Shown one piece after another: positions 17,364 to 26,334 of a stretch of 64,000 nucleotides of DNA. A program made the position numbers and the translations under genes. Source of the DNA: SB25 sp029560875 (GTDB taxonomy: Bacteria > Bacteroidota > Bacteroidia > Bacteroidales > Tenuifilaceae); contig DAOOPM010000007.1 of NCBI GenBank assembly GCA_035388225.1, forward strand, positions 1 through 64,000, read 5' to 3'. The notes below the pieces were generated by a model. It searched no databases. It saw only the letters and a list, made by a program, of their open reading frames with translations, and had not been told where the DNA came from. Position 1 is the first letter of the stretch; the number at the start of each line of letters is the position of its first letter.

Positions 17364-18512
17364 GTGGAAGAAATTATCAGAAATTCAAAGCCTTACGAAT
17401 TAATCATCGCAGGTGTTTTATTAGTTTCGTTGCTTATTCAACTTTACTACTACCTAGGAATATACCTTCGGGTTGCTCTTTTCAAAAAAACGAACGACAA
17501 CCCTAGCATCAATACAGAAAAACCACCCGTATCAGTAGTTATTTGCGCCCGTAACGAGGAGGAAAACCTTAAGCATTTCTTACCCAAGGTGCTTGAACAA
17601 AATTACCCCAATTACGAGGTAATTGTTGTAAACGACTGCTCTGCCGATAACTCCGATATTGTGCTGGAAAACTTCCAAAAGCAATACCCACACCTTAAGG
17701 TTACAACCATTAAGGAGGACGAAAAATTTTCGCACACTAAAAAGTTAGCGTTAACCGTTGGAATAAAAGCGGCAAAGAACGAGTGGTTACTCCTTACCGA
17801 TGCCGATTGCATTCCACAAAGCGATTTATGGCTCGCCACTATGGCCGAGAATTTTAAGGGTAATACCGAGGTTGTTTTGGGCTACGGTGGGTATCTTTCG
17901 GAGAAAGGACTGCTTAATAAGCTAATTCGTTTCGACACGCTGCTTATTGCAATGAATTACCTCGGACTTACCCTAATTGGAAAACCGTATATGGGCGTTG
18001 GTCGAAATTTAGCCTATAAGCGTAGCTTATTTTTCAAGAACCGAGGGTTTGCTTCGCATAGCCAAATAGATTCTGGCGATGATGATTTATTTATCCGCGA
18101 AGTTGCCAATAAAACTAACACTGTTGTTGAATTCAGACACGAGGCACATACTCTATCTGTTCCGCGCAAAACATACTCCAATTGGATAAGGCAGAAACGT
18201 CGTCACACTTCAACATCAAAATACTATAGCTCTGGTATAAAATTACTACTTGGACTTGAGCCATTTTCACGCCTTTTATTCTTCCTAAGCGCTACAGTTT
18301 TAATAGCATTACTTTACTTCCCTTATGTTGTAGGCTCCATGGTAATAGTTAGGATGATTGTTAAACTTTCCATCATCAAAGCTGTTATGAAAAAACTGAA
18401 CGAAAAGAAAATATTGTTAACTTCGCTTTTGTGGGATTTTTATTCGTTATATTTTTATAGCAAACTATTATTACTCAATAGCGTTACAAGCAAAAAAACA
18501 AAATGGAGATAG
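17364..18512 (+). CDS. Family 2 glycosyltransferase, membrane-bound
   Basis: An inner-membrane glycosyltransferase with a GT-A fold that uses a nucleotide-sugar donor. A membrane helix near residues 12-35 is followed by the GT2 core: PPVSVVICARNEEENL, the DxD-like TDADC, the acceptor-loop GDDDLF and a QKRRH motif resembling QxxRW. Two or three C-terminal helices end the protein. The polymer or lipid acceptor cannot be told. GTG 17364 gives 382 residues; a TTG at 17337 is possible but overlaps the predicted -7 box. It overlaps the sigma gene by 10 bp. Confidence 0.82.
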   Translation: MEEIIRNSKPYELIIAGVLLVSLLIQLYYYLGIYLRVALFKKTNDNPSINTEKPPVSVVICARNEEENLKHFLPKVLEQNYPNYEVIVVNDCSADNSDIVLENFQKQYPHLKVTTIKEDEKFSHTKKLALTVGIKAAKNEWLLLTDADCIPQSDLWLATMAENFKGNTEVVLGYGGYLSEKGLLNKLIRFDTLLIAMNYLGLTLIGKPYMGVGRNLAYKRSLFFKNRGFASHSQIDSGDDDLFIREVANKTNTVVEFRHEAHTLSVPRKTYSNWIRQKRRHTSTSKYYSSGIKLLLGLEPFSRLLFFLSATVLIALLYFPYVVGSMVIVRMIVKLSIIKAVMKKLNEKKILLTSLLWDFYSLYFYSKLLLLNSVTSKKTKWR

Positions 18513-19117
18513 CACCAGATAACTTATCGGACAAAGCCAAATTCGACCTTACGCTGGTTGAGAAGGCCATTAGCGGCGACCAAAAAGCGTACGCCGATTT
18601 AATGGATAGATACCGCGATGCTATCTACTTTATGCTCCTTAAAATGGTTAATAACAAAAGCGATGCGGAAGATTTAACCCTCGAAGCTTTTGGGAAAGCA
18701 TTCAAAAATATCCACCAGTACACCCCTAACTACGCATTTAGCACTTGGCTCTTCAAAATAGCCACTAATAATTGCATCGACTTTATTAGAAAACGTAAAG
18801 CAAACACAATTTCTATAGACCAGAACGTAGATGACCAAGAAGGCTCGTACATACCACCAACCGCAATGCTATCATCGGGGAGTCCCGACCCTGAGGAAAA
18901 CCTTATTAAAGAGCAAAACATAAAACTTGTACAGGATGTGGTTTCGAAATTAAAACCCCGATACCGTAATTTAATTGAGCTGCGTTACTTTAAGGAATAC
19001 TCCTATGAGGAGATTGCCGAGGAACTAAACCTTCCACTTGGTACAGTTAAAGCCCAACTCTTTAGGGCACGAGAGTTGCTTTTCAATATACTTAACAATT
19101 TACCACCTCACCACTAA
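18503..19117 (+). CDS. ECF-type RNA polymerase sigma factor
   Basis: A 204-residue sigma-70 family protein with region 2 at about 30-100 (DLMDRYRDAIYFMLLKMV, then DAEDLTLEAFGKAFKNI) and region 4 at about 140-195 (LRYFKEYSYEEIAEELNLP, then GTVKAQLFRARELL). An acidic/Ser-rich linker separates them. It directs RNA polymerase to an unknown promoter set. There is no anti-sigma gene beside it; instead it lies between a glycosyltransferase (10-bp overlap) and rsmG (3-base gap), so it is probably constitutive or controlled by expression level. Confidence 0.9.
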   Translation: MEIAPDNLSDKAKFDLTLVEKAISGDQKAYADLMDRYRDAIYFMLLKMVNNKSDAEDLTLEAFGKAFKNIHQYTPNYAFSTWLFKIATNNCIDFIRKRKANTISIDQNVDDQEGSYIPPTAMLSSGSPDPEENLIKEQNIKLVQDVVSKLKPRYRNLIELRYFKEYSYEEIAEELNLPLGTVKAQLFRARELLFNILNNLPPHH

Positions 19118-19120
19118 TTT

Positions 19121-19741
19121 ATGGAAGCAATACTTAACTACTTTCCTGAACTAAGTCAGACTCAACGTGAAAAGATTCAGGAATTGGATAAGCTTTATAG
19201 GCATTGGAATGCTCAAATCAATGTAATTTCCCGAAAGGATATCGACAACATCATGGTTCACCATGTGTTACACTCCTTATCTGTTGGCAAAATCATTAAT
19301 TTCATGAAAGGTACACGCATAATGGATATTGGTACCGGTGGCGGTTTCCCTGGAATTCCTTTGGCCATTATGTTTCCACAGTGCGAATTCACGCTGGTTG
19401 ATTCGGTTGGAAAAAAAACCATTGTAGCGCAGGAAGTTGCAAATGCACTTGGACTTACCAATGTTACGGTTTTAAAAACTAGGGCTGAGGATTTTCCTGA
19501 AAAGTTCGATTTTGTTGTAAGCAGAGCAGTTGCTCCAATACCTCAACTTATTAACTGGACAAAGAAAAATGTAAAGCCAGGCGGAGCAAACTCACTCCCA
19601 AACGGAATGATATTCCTTAAAGGTGGCGATATATCCGAAGAGCTAAAGCCTTACCGCAAGCACTGTGAAAAGTGGAATATTCGGAACTTATTTGAAGAGG
19701 AGTACTTTGAGGAAAAGTATATTGTGTTTATTCCTGCTTAA
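19121..19741 (+). CDS. rsmG: 16S rRNA (guanine-527-N7) methyltransferase
   Basis: It methylates N7 of G527 in 16S rRNA with S-adenosylmethionine; loss gives low-level streptomycin resistance in other bacteria. Its 206 residues have the SAM-binding motif MDIGTGGGFPGIPLA (about 67-81), the acidic-loop strand FTLVDSVGKK and VSRAVAP further on. It is the last gene of the GT2-sigma-rsmG operon. Confidence 0.95.
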   Translation: MEAILNYFPELSQTQREKIQELDKLYRHWNAQINVISRKDIDNIMVHHVLHSLSVGKIINFMKGTRIMDIGTGGGFPGIPLAIMFPQCEFTLVDSVGKKTIVAQEVANALGLTNVTVLKTRAEDFPEKFDFVVSRAVAPIPQLINWTKKNVKPGGANSLPNGMIFLKGGDISEELKPYRKHCEKWNIRNLFEEEYFEEKYIVFIPA

Positions 19742-19807
19742 TAACAGAATTCAGTTTAACTCTGAAACATTTTAAACAATATTCTTTTTTTAGTTTGAAA
19801 AATATTT

Positions 19808-19815
19808 TACCTTTG
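19808..19815 (+). promoter_or_regulatory. TAnnTTTG -7 box for rpmH
   Basis: TACCTTTG is an exact -7 match 75 bases upstream of rpmH, leaving a leader of about 65-70 bases in which no strong hairpin was seen. Confidence 0.5.
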
Positions 19816-19890
19816 CAATCCCAAAAAACACTTTTGGATATATAACTAATTGATAATCAAAGCAAGTAAAAATAATAAAAGGCTACTACA

Positions 19891-20046
19891 ATGAAAAGAA
19901 CGTTCCAACCCTCGAATAGAAAGAGGAAAAATAAACACGGGTTCCGCGAGCGTATGGCAACAGCTAATGGTCGCAGAGTATTGGCTGCTCGTCGCGCAAA
20001 GGGAAGAAAGAAACTTACAGTTTCCGATGAGTACACCCATAAGTAA
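19891..20046 (+). CDS. rpmH: 50S ribosomal protein L34
   Basis: A 51-residue basic protein beginning MKRTFQPSNRKRKNKHGF and containing RMATANGRRVLAARRAKGRK, the hallmark of L34. The C-terminal tail KLTVSDEYTHK is slightly longer than in E. coli, as usual in Bacteroidota. It is not next to rnpA or dnaA here. The gene has its own promoter and a hairpin terminator directly after it. Confidence 0.97.
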   Translation: MKRTFQPSNRKRKNKHGFRERMATANGRRVLAARRAKGRKKLTVSDEYTHK

Positions 20047-20068
20047 GATATACTAAAATATTACAGGT

Positions 20069-20096
20069 AAAGGCGGGAATAATCCTGCCTTTTTTG
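20069..20096 (+). terminator. Terminator after rpmH
   Basis: AAAGGCGGGA pairs with TCCTGCCTTT (one G-T pair) and is followed by a T run. Confidence 0.85.
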
Positions 20097-20131
20097 TTTA
20101 ATAGCTATCTTTACCCGTAAATTTTAATCTT

Positions 20132-21256
20132 ATGGAACATCTGTTATCTACATATATTTCCGATTCCAAATTGACCGAATCGCTAAAGCCAATCGTCAAC
20201 AAAGTGCTTGCCAGCGAAAGAATTTCCGTTGATGAAACCATTGAACTTTACGAAAAGGCAGAACTTGGACTTCTTTCGCAACTCGCCAGCATTGTGTGTA
20301 CCCGAAAGAATGGAGACAACATCTACTTCAATAAAAATTTTCATATTGAGCCTACCAATCTCTGCATTTACAACTGCAAATTCTGCTCATACCACAAAGG
20401 AGTTAACGACCCACAGAGCTGGGAAATGAGCAAAAACGATGTTGTTGAAGCAGCAAAAAAGTTCATTGGAAAGGATGTTACAGAGGTGCATATCACTGGA
20501 GGAGTTCATCCTAAATGGACCTTGGATTACTACGGCGAGATGGTTCAGAGCATTAAAAAGGTTCTTCCCAACATCCACGTTAAAGCCTTTTCGGCAGTTG
20601 AACTTGAGTACGTTATTAAGAAAGCAAAACTTAACTACCGCGAAGGAATGCGAAAGTTAAGAGCCTACGGACTTGATTCTATTCCTGGCGGAGGAGCCGA
20701 AATATTCAACCCCGAAGTTAGGGAGAAGATTAGCCACGATAAAGCATCGGGCGAGGCGTGGCTAGCCATTCACGAAGCGGCCCATCAAGAGGGAATATTC
20801 TCCAACGCCACAATGCTTTACGGCCATGTGGAAAGTTACAGGCATAGGGCTGAGCATATGGATGCAATCCGAAGCCTACAGGATAAAACAAAAGGTTTTA
20901 ACTGTTTTATCCCGCTAAAATTCCGTGCAGCCAATAACCCTATGGGTTACCTAGGTGAAGTAAACTTAACCGAGGATTTGAGGAACTTTGCAGTATCGCG
21001 AATCTTTTTTGACAATATCGCCCACATAAAGGCCTACTGGCCTATGCTTGGCAAAGAAAACACTAAGCTAGCCCTGGCATTTGGGGTGGATGATATTGAT
21101 GGTACAATTGACGATACCACTAAAATATACTCAATGGCAGGAGCCGAGGACCAAAAACCCAGAATGACCGTTGATATGCTAACCAATATAATTAGGGATG
21201 CTGGAAAAACTCCAATGGAGAGAGATTCGCTTTACAATGCTGTCAGGGAATATTAG
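20132..21256 (+). CDS. mqnE: Aminofutalosine synthase (radical SAM)
   Basis: It joins 3-[(1-carboxyvinyl)oxy]benzoate to SAM-derived adenosine to give aminofutalosine in the futalosine route to menaquinone. The 374 residues contain the radical-SAM motif Cys78-x3-Cys82-x2-Cys85 in HIEPTNLCIYNCKFCSYHK and the TGGVHP segment. FGVDDIDGTIDDTTKIY near 315-330 and the CofH-like C-terminal domain set MqnE apart from MqnC. No other menaquinone gene is adjacent. The gene is transcribed alone. Confidence 0.9.
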   Translation: MEHLLSTYISDSKLTESLKPIVNKVLASERISVDETIELYEKAELGLLSQLASIVCTRKNGDNIYFNKNFHIEPTNLCIYNCKFCSYHKGVNDPQSWEMSKNDVVEAAKKFIGKDVTEVHITGGVHPKWTLDYYGEMVQSIKKVLPNIHVKAFSAVELEYVIKKAKLNYREGMRKLRAYGLDSIPGGGAEIFNPEVREKISHDKASGEAWLAIHEAAHQEGIFSNATMLYGHVESYRHRAEHMDAIRSLQDKTKGFNCFIPLKFRAANNPMGYLGEVNLTEDLRNFAVSRIFFDNIAHIKAYWPMLGKENTKLALAFGVDDIDGTIDDTTKIYSMAGAEDQKPRMTVDMLTNIIRDAGKTPMERDSLYNAVREY

Positions 21257-21307
21257 CTGCATGGATTATTTATTGAACCCAAAGCAATTTTTATTAAATG
21301 ATAGTGT

Positions 21308-21315
21308 TATTTTTG
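21308..21315 (+). promoter_or_regulatory. TAnnTTTG -7 box for the PASTA-protein operon
   Basis: TATTTTTG lies 36 bases upstream of the PASTA protein ATG. No clear -33 box. Confidence 0.45.
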
Positions 21316-21351
21316 TTGTCGGTTAAACATCTACATACTTAATAGTTAATT

Positions 21352-22212
21352 ATGGAAAAGATTAAGGCATTCCTAAAAAAACTGGTTCAAAACCCTTACA
21401 TTAAAACTATTCTTATTGCAATGGGAATATCACTTACACTCCTAATTGTATTAATGATTTATTTAAGAATCTACACCCGTCATAACCAAAGTTTCCCTAC
21501 ACCAGACTTTAGAGGTAAATCGGTAACCGAACTTAAGGAAATGGCTAGTGACGAGCATCTTAGGGTTGAAATATCGGACTCAGTTTACATTTTTAACCGA
21601 AAGCCAGGTAGTGTAATTGACCAAAATCCTGAACCAGGTACACACGTTAAGAAAAACAGACGCGTTTTTATTACCATAAATGCCACAAATCCAATAAAAG
21701 TTGAAGTTCCAAATATTGTAGGCTTTACAATGCGTCAAGCAAAGGCAATTTTAGAGCAGCAAGGACTTGAGGTTGGAGTTCTTTCGTTTAAACCCGATAT
21801 GGGCGTAAACAACGTTCTGGACCAACGACATGGAGGAAAAAGCATTAGTGCTGGAACGCTTATCCCTAAAGGCTCTAAAGTGGACTTATTGCTAGGTATG
21901 GGAATGTACGGCGAGCGTACTGGCTTACCACTATTAATAGGCCTTAAACTTAACGATGCCCGCAACAGAATTATTGAATCGTCGTTAAATGTTGGAAGAA
22001 TTAGGTTCGATGAAACAATAATTGACTTTAAGGATTCGTTAGATGCTAGGGTTTACAGCCAGTACCCTGCATACACCGAACCCAACACTATAGGTTTTGG
22101 TGCCAAGGTAGATATTTGGCTAACCCTAAATCAATCCAGAATTCCTAAAATTGAAAAGGCTCAAGTAGACTCGCTTTATAATGAGAAAGATATGGATGAT
22201 GTTATTGAATAA
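21352..22212 (+). CDS. Membrane-anchored PASTA-domain protein
   Basis: A 286-residue protein with a cytosolic N-terminus, one membrane helix (about 17-40) and three periplasmic PASTA domains (about 48-111, 115-182 and 189-257). PASTA domains bind peptidoglycan or muropeptides; there is no kinase or transpeptidase domain here. In Bacteroidota such proteins often lie next to rluD, as here (two genes downstream). A structural or sensing role at the cell wall is the best guess. It is 19 bases before the next gene. Confidence 0.88.
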   Translation: MEKIKAFLKKLVQNPYIKTILIAMGISLTLLIVLMIYLRIYTRHNQSFPTPDFRGKSVTELKEMASDEHLRVEISDSVYIFNRKPGSVIDQNPEPGTHVKKNRRVFITINATNPIKVEVPNIVGFTMRQAKAILEQQGLEVGVLSFKPDMGVNNVLDQRHGGKSISAGTLIPKGSKVDLLLGMGMYGERTGLPLLIGLKLNDARNRIIESSLNVGRIRFDETIIDFKDSLDARVYSQYPAYTEPNTIGFGAKVDIWLTLNQSRIPKIEKAQVDSLYNEKDMDDVIE

Positions 22213-22231
22213 GTGAAACCCAAAATTGAGA

Positions 22232-24169
22232 ATGACCTTTAAAAAATTTACATATACCATTCTTATTAGTACCATAGTTCTTGCTGCCAACGCACAGGAA
22301 GTGCTTATAAACCTTTCGTCGTACCCTATTCCAAAAACTGATAATAACACCAAGGCATCACTTTATAAAGCCAAAAGCATTCTTGAACTACCTTTTTTTG
22401 ATGATTTCGCAAGACCAACGGTTTTCCCAACCGATGAACTATGGGAGTCGTCCGATGTGCTATGTAACTTAAATTATGCAATAAACCCACCAACCATTGG
22501 TGTAGCCACATTTGATGCTATAAATAGAAAAGGTGAACTTTACGAATGGCTATCAACAACTCCGCAGGGAGCAGACACACTAACATCACTCCCTATTAAT
22601 TTGGTCTATCCTGCAAGCGATAGTATCTACCTATCGTTTAGTTTTCAGCCAAGAGGTCTGGGCATTGACCCAACAGATAGAGACTCCCTTGTTCTTGAGT
22701 TATGGGATGAAGTGCAAACAAAATGGGTTAGAGCTTGGTCGGCCTCGTATACAAAAGATTCGCTTAGGCAAAAGAATATTCTCAATAAGAAATTTAAAAA
22801 AGTAGAATCCGACACTCTTCACAAAACCTTCCATAATGCTATTATTTGCATTGAAGATGAAGGTTTCCTGACCTCTAACTTTAAGTTCCGCTTTATAAAC
22901 TACGCTTCAATTGCCGATAACTCAACTGTACCTAGTATCAGAGGCAATACTGACCATTGGCATATCGATATGGTTTATATTAACAAGGATAGGTATTTTG
23001 AAGACACTATTTTCAATGATGTGGCATTCTCCAGACCAATAAAGAACTTGATGATTAATTATACATCGGTTCCTTGGTCGCATTTTTCTAGTGCTTACAG
23101 TTCGGAGTTTCCGTCTCCCTTAAAAATTAACACCTACTACAAAAACCTTGGGCCAATAACTTGGTTAGTTTCCATAAAATTTAATGTTTATGATTTGTCT
23201 GGATTAAAACCTGATTCATTATTCCCAGGAGGTGGTGATAATATAAACCCCTATCAAGAATATTTCTACTCACGATACTTCGATTTAAGTTTTAAATCGG
23301 CTTGGCAAGATTCTGCTAAATACTCAATTCAGTCAATAATTACACTTTTTAATACACCAAAAAGTACAATCCCAGCCCATTTTGTATATAACGATACTAT
23401 TTCTAGAACTATTGAGTTTCATAACTACTACTCGTATGACGATGGCTCTGCCGAGATGGGCTATGGTATTTTTGGCGAAGGAACCATAGGAGCAACAGTT
23501 GCCCAAAAATTCTACAACTACAAGGCCGATACCCTTAAGGGTATTATGATTTACTTTAACAGAATTTATAACGATGCCAACGATAAGCCTTTTAGACTTA
23601 TGGTTTGGGACGACGATAACGGAAAGCCTGGCAATATAATTTATCAGAAAAACAGCGTAAGACCTAAATTCACCGATAGCCTAAATAAATACTCCGTTTA
23701 TAGAATAGACCCAACCGCTATACCCATTGGCAACTTTTACATTGGCTGGATGAAGGAAACCCAAGACGCCCTTAATGTTGGATTCGATATGAATGCCGAT
23801 AACAAAAGTCGATTATTCTTTAATAAGGATGGCGATTGGGAAAATACTCAACAAGAGGGCACCTTAATGATTCGTCCAATATTTGGTAAGATGCACCAAA
23901 TACCCACCAATGTTACGCCTAATCCAACAAATCAGAATATATCTATCTACCCAAATCCTGCAAAGGATAATATTTTCATAAAGGTTGATAATGCTACTGA
24001 AATCGCAACTATTCAAATAATCAACTCGGTTGGAAACGTTGTACTAAGCCAAACCTACTACAATCAGGAACCTATCAATATTCAGAACATCCCTCCAGGA
24101 TTTTACATCGTAAAGGTTTGCCCCCAAAAGGGCAAGTGCATCACAAGCAAACTGCTGATTGTGCGATGA
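22232..24169 (+). CDS. Secreted protein with T9SS type A sorting domain
   Basis: A 645-residue exported protein. Residues about 1-21 form a signal peptide ending ANAQ. The large middle (about 25-560) is a beta-rich region that I do not recognise. The last about 75 residues (IYPNPAKDNIFIKV to TSKLLIVR) form the type IX secretion C-terminal domain that directs export across the outer membrane and often lipid attachment. ATG 22232 is preferred over TTG 22226. Its stop TGA overlaps the rluD start as ATGA, so a secreted protein is translationally coupled to an rRNA-modifying enzyme. Confidence 0.85.
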   Translation: MTFKKFTYTILISTIVLAANAQEVLINLSSYPIPKTDNNTKASLYKAKSILELPFFDDFARPTVFPTDELWESSDVLCNLNYAINPPTIGVATFDAINRKGELYEWLSTTPQGADTLTSLPINLVYPASDSIYLSFSFQPRGLGIDPTDRDSLVLELWDEVQTKWVRAWSASYTKDSLRQKNILNKKFKKVESDTLHKTFHNAIICIEDEGFLTSNFKFRFINYASIADNSTVPSIRGNTDHWHIDMVYINKDRYFEDTIFNDVAFSRPIKNLMINYTSVPWSHFSSAYSSEFPSPLKINTYYKNLGPITWLVSIKFNVYDLSGLKPDSLFPGGGDNINPYQEYFYSRYFDLSFKSAWQDSAKYSIQSIITLFNTPKSTIPAHFVYNDTISRTIEFHNYYSYDDGSAEMGYGIFGEGTIGATVAQKFYNYKADTLKGIMIYFNRIYNDANDKPFRLMVWDDDNGKPGNIIYQKNSVRPKFTDSLNKYSVYRIDPTAIPIGNFYIGWMKETQDALNVGFDMNADNKSRLFFNKDGDWENTQQEGTLMIRPIFGKMHQIPTNVTPNPTNQNISIYPNPAKDNIFIKVDNATEIATIQIINSVGNVVLSQTYYNQEPINIQNIPPGFYIVKVCPQKGKCITSKLLIVR

Positions 24170-25230
24170 TTGATGAGAATCTACAGGATATAGACGAACT
24201 CGACGAGTCGGCTGAGGAGCAATCGGAACTGTACGAGCATTTCCGCATTGAGGTCGATAAAGGACAAACGCTTTTAAGAATTGATAAATTCCTCACGGAT
24301 AAAATCCGAAACGTAAGTCGCAATAGAGTTCAATCAGCCGCCGATGCTGGGAATATTCTGGTTAATGGCAAAGCCATTAAATCGTCCTACAAGGTAAAAC
24401 CCTTCGACTCCATATCGATTGTACTGGCATATCCCCCACGCGAGGTTGATGTTAAGGCCGAGAATATTCCGATTAAGGTTATTTATGAAGACGATGAGCT
24501 GCTTTTGGTCGATAAACCCGCAGGAATGGTAGTTCATCCCGCCCACGGCAACTATACTGGAACGTTGGTAAATGCACTGCTTTACCACTTAAAGGATGTA
24601 CCACTATTCAGCACCGGTGAGGTTCGTCCTGGCTTAGTTCACCGTATCGACAAGAATACCTCAGGAATTCTGGTAATAGCCAAAACCGAACTTTCGATGA
24701 ACAGGCTTGCCAAGCAGTTCTTCGACCGTACTACATCGCGGAAGTACATTGCGCTGGTATGGGGCGATATGGAAACGGAATCGGGTACAATTACAGGCCA
24801 TATAGGACGTAGCATTCGCGACCGCAAAAAGATGCAGGTATTCCCCGATGGCGAACAGGGAAAGCACGCCGTTACTCACTGGAAAGTGCTGGAGCGTTTT
24901 GGGTTTGTAACACTTATTGAGTGCAAACTAGAAACTGGCCGTACTCACCAAATACGAGCACATTTGGAGTACATTAAGCATCCGCTTTTTAGCGATGAGG
25001 TTTACGGAGGCGATAAAATTCTGAAAGGAAACTTAACATCAAAATATAAGCAGTTTGTGGAAAACTGCTTTGAGATATGCCCACGTCACGCACTACACGC
25101 TCAAACATTAGGATTTACGCATCCAAAATCGGGTATGGAGATGAACTTTGAATCGCCACTCCCCAAGGATATGAGTGCGCTTATTGAGAAGTGGAGAAAA
25201 TACTCTGCTGGGAAAGATTTTGAAGAATAG
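24166..25230 (+). CDS. rluD: Ribosomal large-subunit pseudouridine synthase, RluD type
   Basis: A 354-residue RluA-family enzyme that converts uridines of 23S rRNA helix 69 to pseudouridine. After an acidic N-terminal tail, an S4 RNA-binding domain lies at about 25-85 (LRIDKFLTDKI and VNGKAIKSSYKV). The catalytic domain has the Asp motif HRIDKNTSGILV and the later HQIRAHLEY. HRID rather than the usual HRLD keeps the catalytic Asp. The start at ATG 24166 gives an ATGA overlap with the upstream gene; a TTG at 24118 is less likely. Confidence 0.93.
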   Translation: MIDENLQDIDELDESAEEQSELYEHFRIEVDKGQTLLRIDKFLTDKIRNVSRNRVQSAADAGNILVNGKAIKSSYKVKPFDSISIVLAYPPREVDVKAENIPIKVIYEDDELLLVDKPAGMVVHPAHGNYTGTLVNALLYHLKDVPLFSTGEVRPGLVHRIDKNTSGILVIAKTELSMNRLAKQFFDRTTSRKYIALVWGDMETESGTITGHIGRSIRDRKKMQVFPDGEQGKHAVTHWKVLERFGFVTLIECKLETGRTHQIRAHLEYIKHPLFSDEVYGGDKILKGNLTSKYKQFVENCFEICPRHALHAQTLGFTHPKSGMEMNFESPLPKDMSALIEKWRKYSAGKDFEE

Positions 25231-25267
25231 GAAGTAATACTTTTTACTCGATTAAACTGTATCTCAT

Positions 25268-25675
25268 CTATATCGAATCGCACTTAACCTCAAACTCAGC
25301 CTTACTATCCATTAACCGAATAGGCTTATTTTCCTCATCCACCGCAGCAAAAATAAATGTGGCATCTACAGCCTTGTTGCGAGAATCGGAATACATATCT
25401 TCCTGATAAATCTCAACCAAAACTTCCATTTTTGCGGGGCTAACCTTTTGAACTGTACCATTAATCTCCACAATCGTGTTGGGTAGCACCGGTGCAACAA
25501 AATTGACTTTACACACCGATACGGTTACCATTTTCTTCCGAGTAAATCGGGTTGCAGTAATATAGGCCACCTCGTCCATCCACTGCATGGCCAAACCACC
25601 AAACAACGTTCCATTATTATTTAAATCGCTCGGAAATATCACCTTATAATGAGTTGTTTTTGAACTTATCATCAT
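25268..25675 (-). CDS. Hotdog-fold acyl-CoA thioesterase
   Basis: A 135-residue single hotdog domain of the YciA/acyl-CoA thioesterase group, with NNNGTLFGGLAMQWMDEVAY near 20-39 carrying the Asn and Asp/Glu that usually form the active site. It hydrolyses acyl-CoA to free acid and CoA; chain preference is unknown. Start is ATG 25675 or the next ATG at 25672. It is divergent from the DUF134 gene with its own -7 box. Confidence 0.85.
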   Translation of the reverse strand: MMISSKTTHYKVIFPSDLNNNGTLFGGLAMQWMDEVAYITATRFTRKKMVTVSVCKVNFVAPVLPNTIVEINGTVQKVSPAKMEVLVEIYQEDMYSDSRNKAVDATFIFAAVDEENKPIRLMDSKAEFEVKCDSI

Positions 25676-25691
25676 CTAATAATTTTTTCGA

Positions 25692-25699
25692 CAAAAATA
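25692..25699 (-). promoter_or_regulatory. TAnnTTTG -7 box for the thioesterase gene
   Basis: CAAAAATA on the plus strand reads TATTTTTG on the minus strand, 16 bases from the start codon. Confidence 0.5.
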
Positions 25700-25718
25700 T
25701 TTAAATTTTTTGCATTAT

Positions 25719-25756
25719 GAACATTTGTTCATTATTTTTGTATCGAACATTTGCTC
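25719..25756 (+). promoter_or_regulatory. DUF134 operon promoter flanked by two operator copies
   Basis: GAACATTTGTTC (25719-25730, perfect palindrome around TT) and GAACATTTGCTC (25745-25756) lie 26 bp apart in the same orientation. Between them is TATTTTTG (25733-25740), an exact -7 box. The ATG is 5 bases after the second copy. A dimer on both sites would cover the -7 box and start point. Confidence 0.7.
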
Positions 25757-25761
25757 ATAAT

Positions 25762-26322
25762 ATGGCTCGATTAAAAATTCCAAGAAAAGTAACAAATCCC
25801 CCAATAGTAAAGGGATTCAAGCCCTATGGCCCTGATTTAGATAGCAAAAAAAGGGAGCCAGTAATCCTCAATTTTGAAGAGTACGAGGCATTTAGGATGT
25901 GCGATTACGATATGTACAATCATCATCAGGCATCGGCACTAATGAATGTATCGCGACCTACATTCACGCGAATATACGCCTCGGCACGAATGAAAATATC
26001 AAAAGCCTTTGTTGAAGGTCGGCAAATTGAGATTGAAGGCGGAAAAGTTTACTTCGATAGCGACTGGTTCCAGTGCAATAGCTGTGGATGCGACTTTAAT
26101 AACCCTCAAAGAAACATATCAATACAGAATTGTCCTTTATGTGGTAGTTCTTCAGTAATGAGACATACAGAAGACATTCAGGAGAATACTCCATTTGACG
26201 CCAATGAGGATTTGTGTATATGCACCGAATGTGGATTTACAAAGAAACATCACTATGGAGTACCCTGTAGAAACGAGGTTTGTCCTACCTGCAAAGCCCC
26301 TCTAACAAGAAAACATCACTAA
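25762..26322 (+). CDS. DUF134 (UPF0251) HTH regulator with zinc-ribbon C-terminus
   Basis: A 186-residue protein. Residues 1-90 are the DUF134 domain: basic MARLKIPRKV, the EYEAFRMCDYD helix and an HTH with HHQASALMNVSRPTFTRIY (54-72). Residues 105-185 hold eight cysteines in CxxC pairs (105/108, 124/127, 154/157, 169/174/177), consistent with one or two zinc ribbons or a metal-sensing unit. It heads the metal-cluster operon and is the best candidate for binding the paired operators that precede it. ATG 25762 is chosen over earlier in-frame codons because those overlap the promoter. Confidence 0.85.
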   Translation: MARLKIPRKVTNPPIVKGFKPYGPDLDSKKREPVILNFEEYEAFRMCDYDMYNHHQASALMNVSRPTFTRIYASARMKISKAFVEGRQIEIEGGKVYFDSDWFQCNSCGCDFNNPQRNISIQNCPLCGSSSVMRHTEDIQENTPFDANEDLCICTECGFTKKHHYGVPCRNEVCPTCKAPLTRKHH

Positions 26323-26334
26323 ACAAAGTAGACT

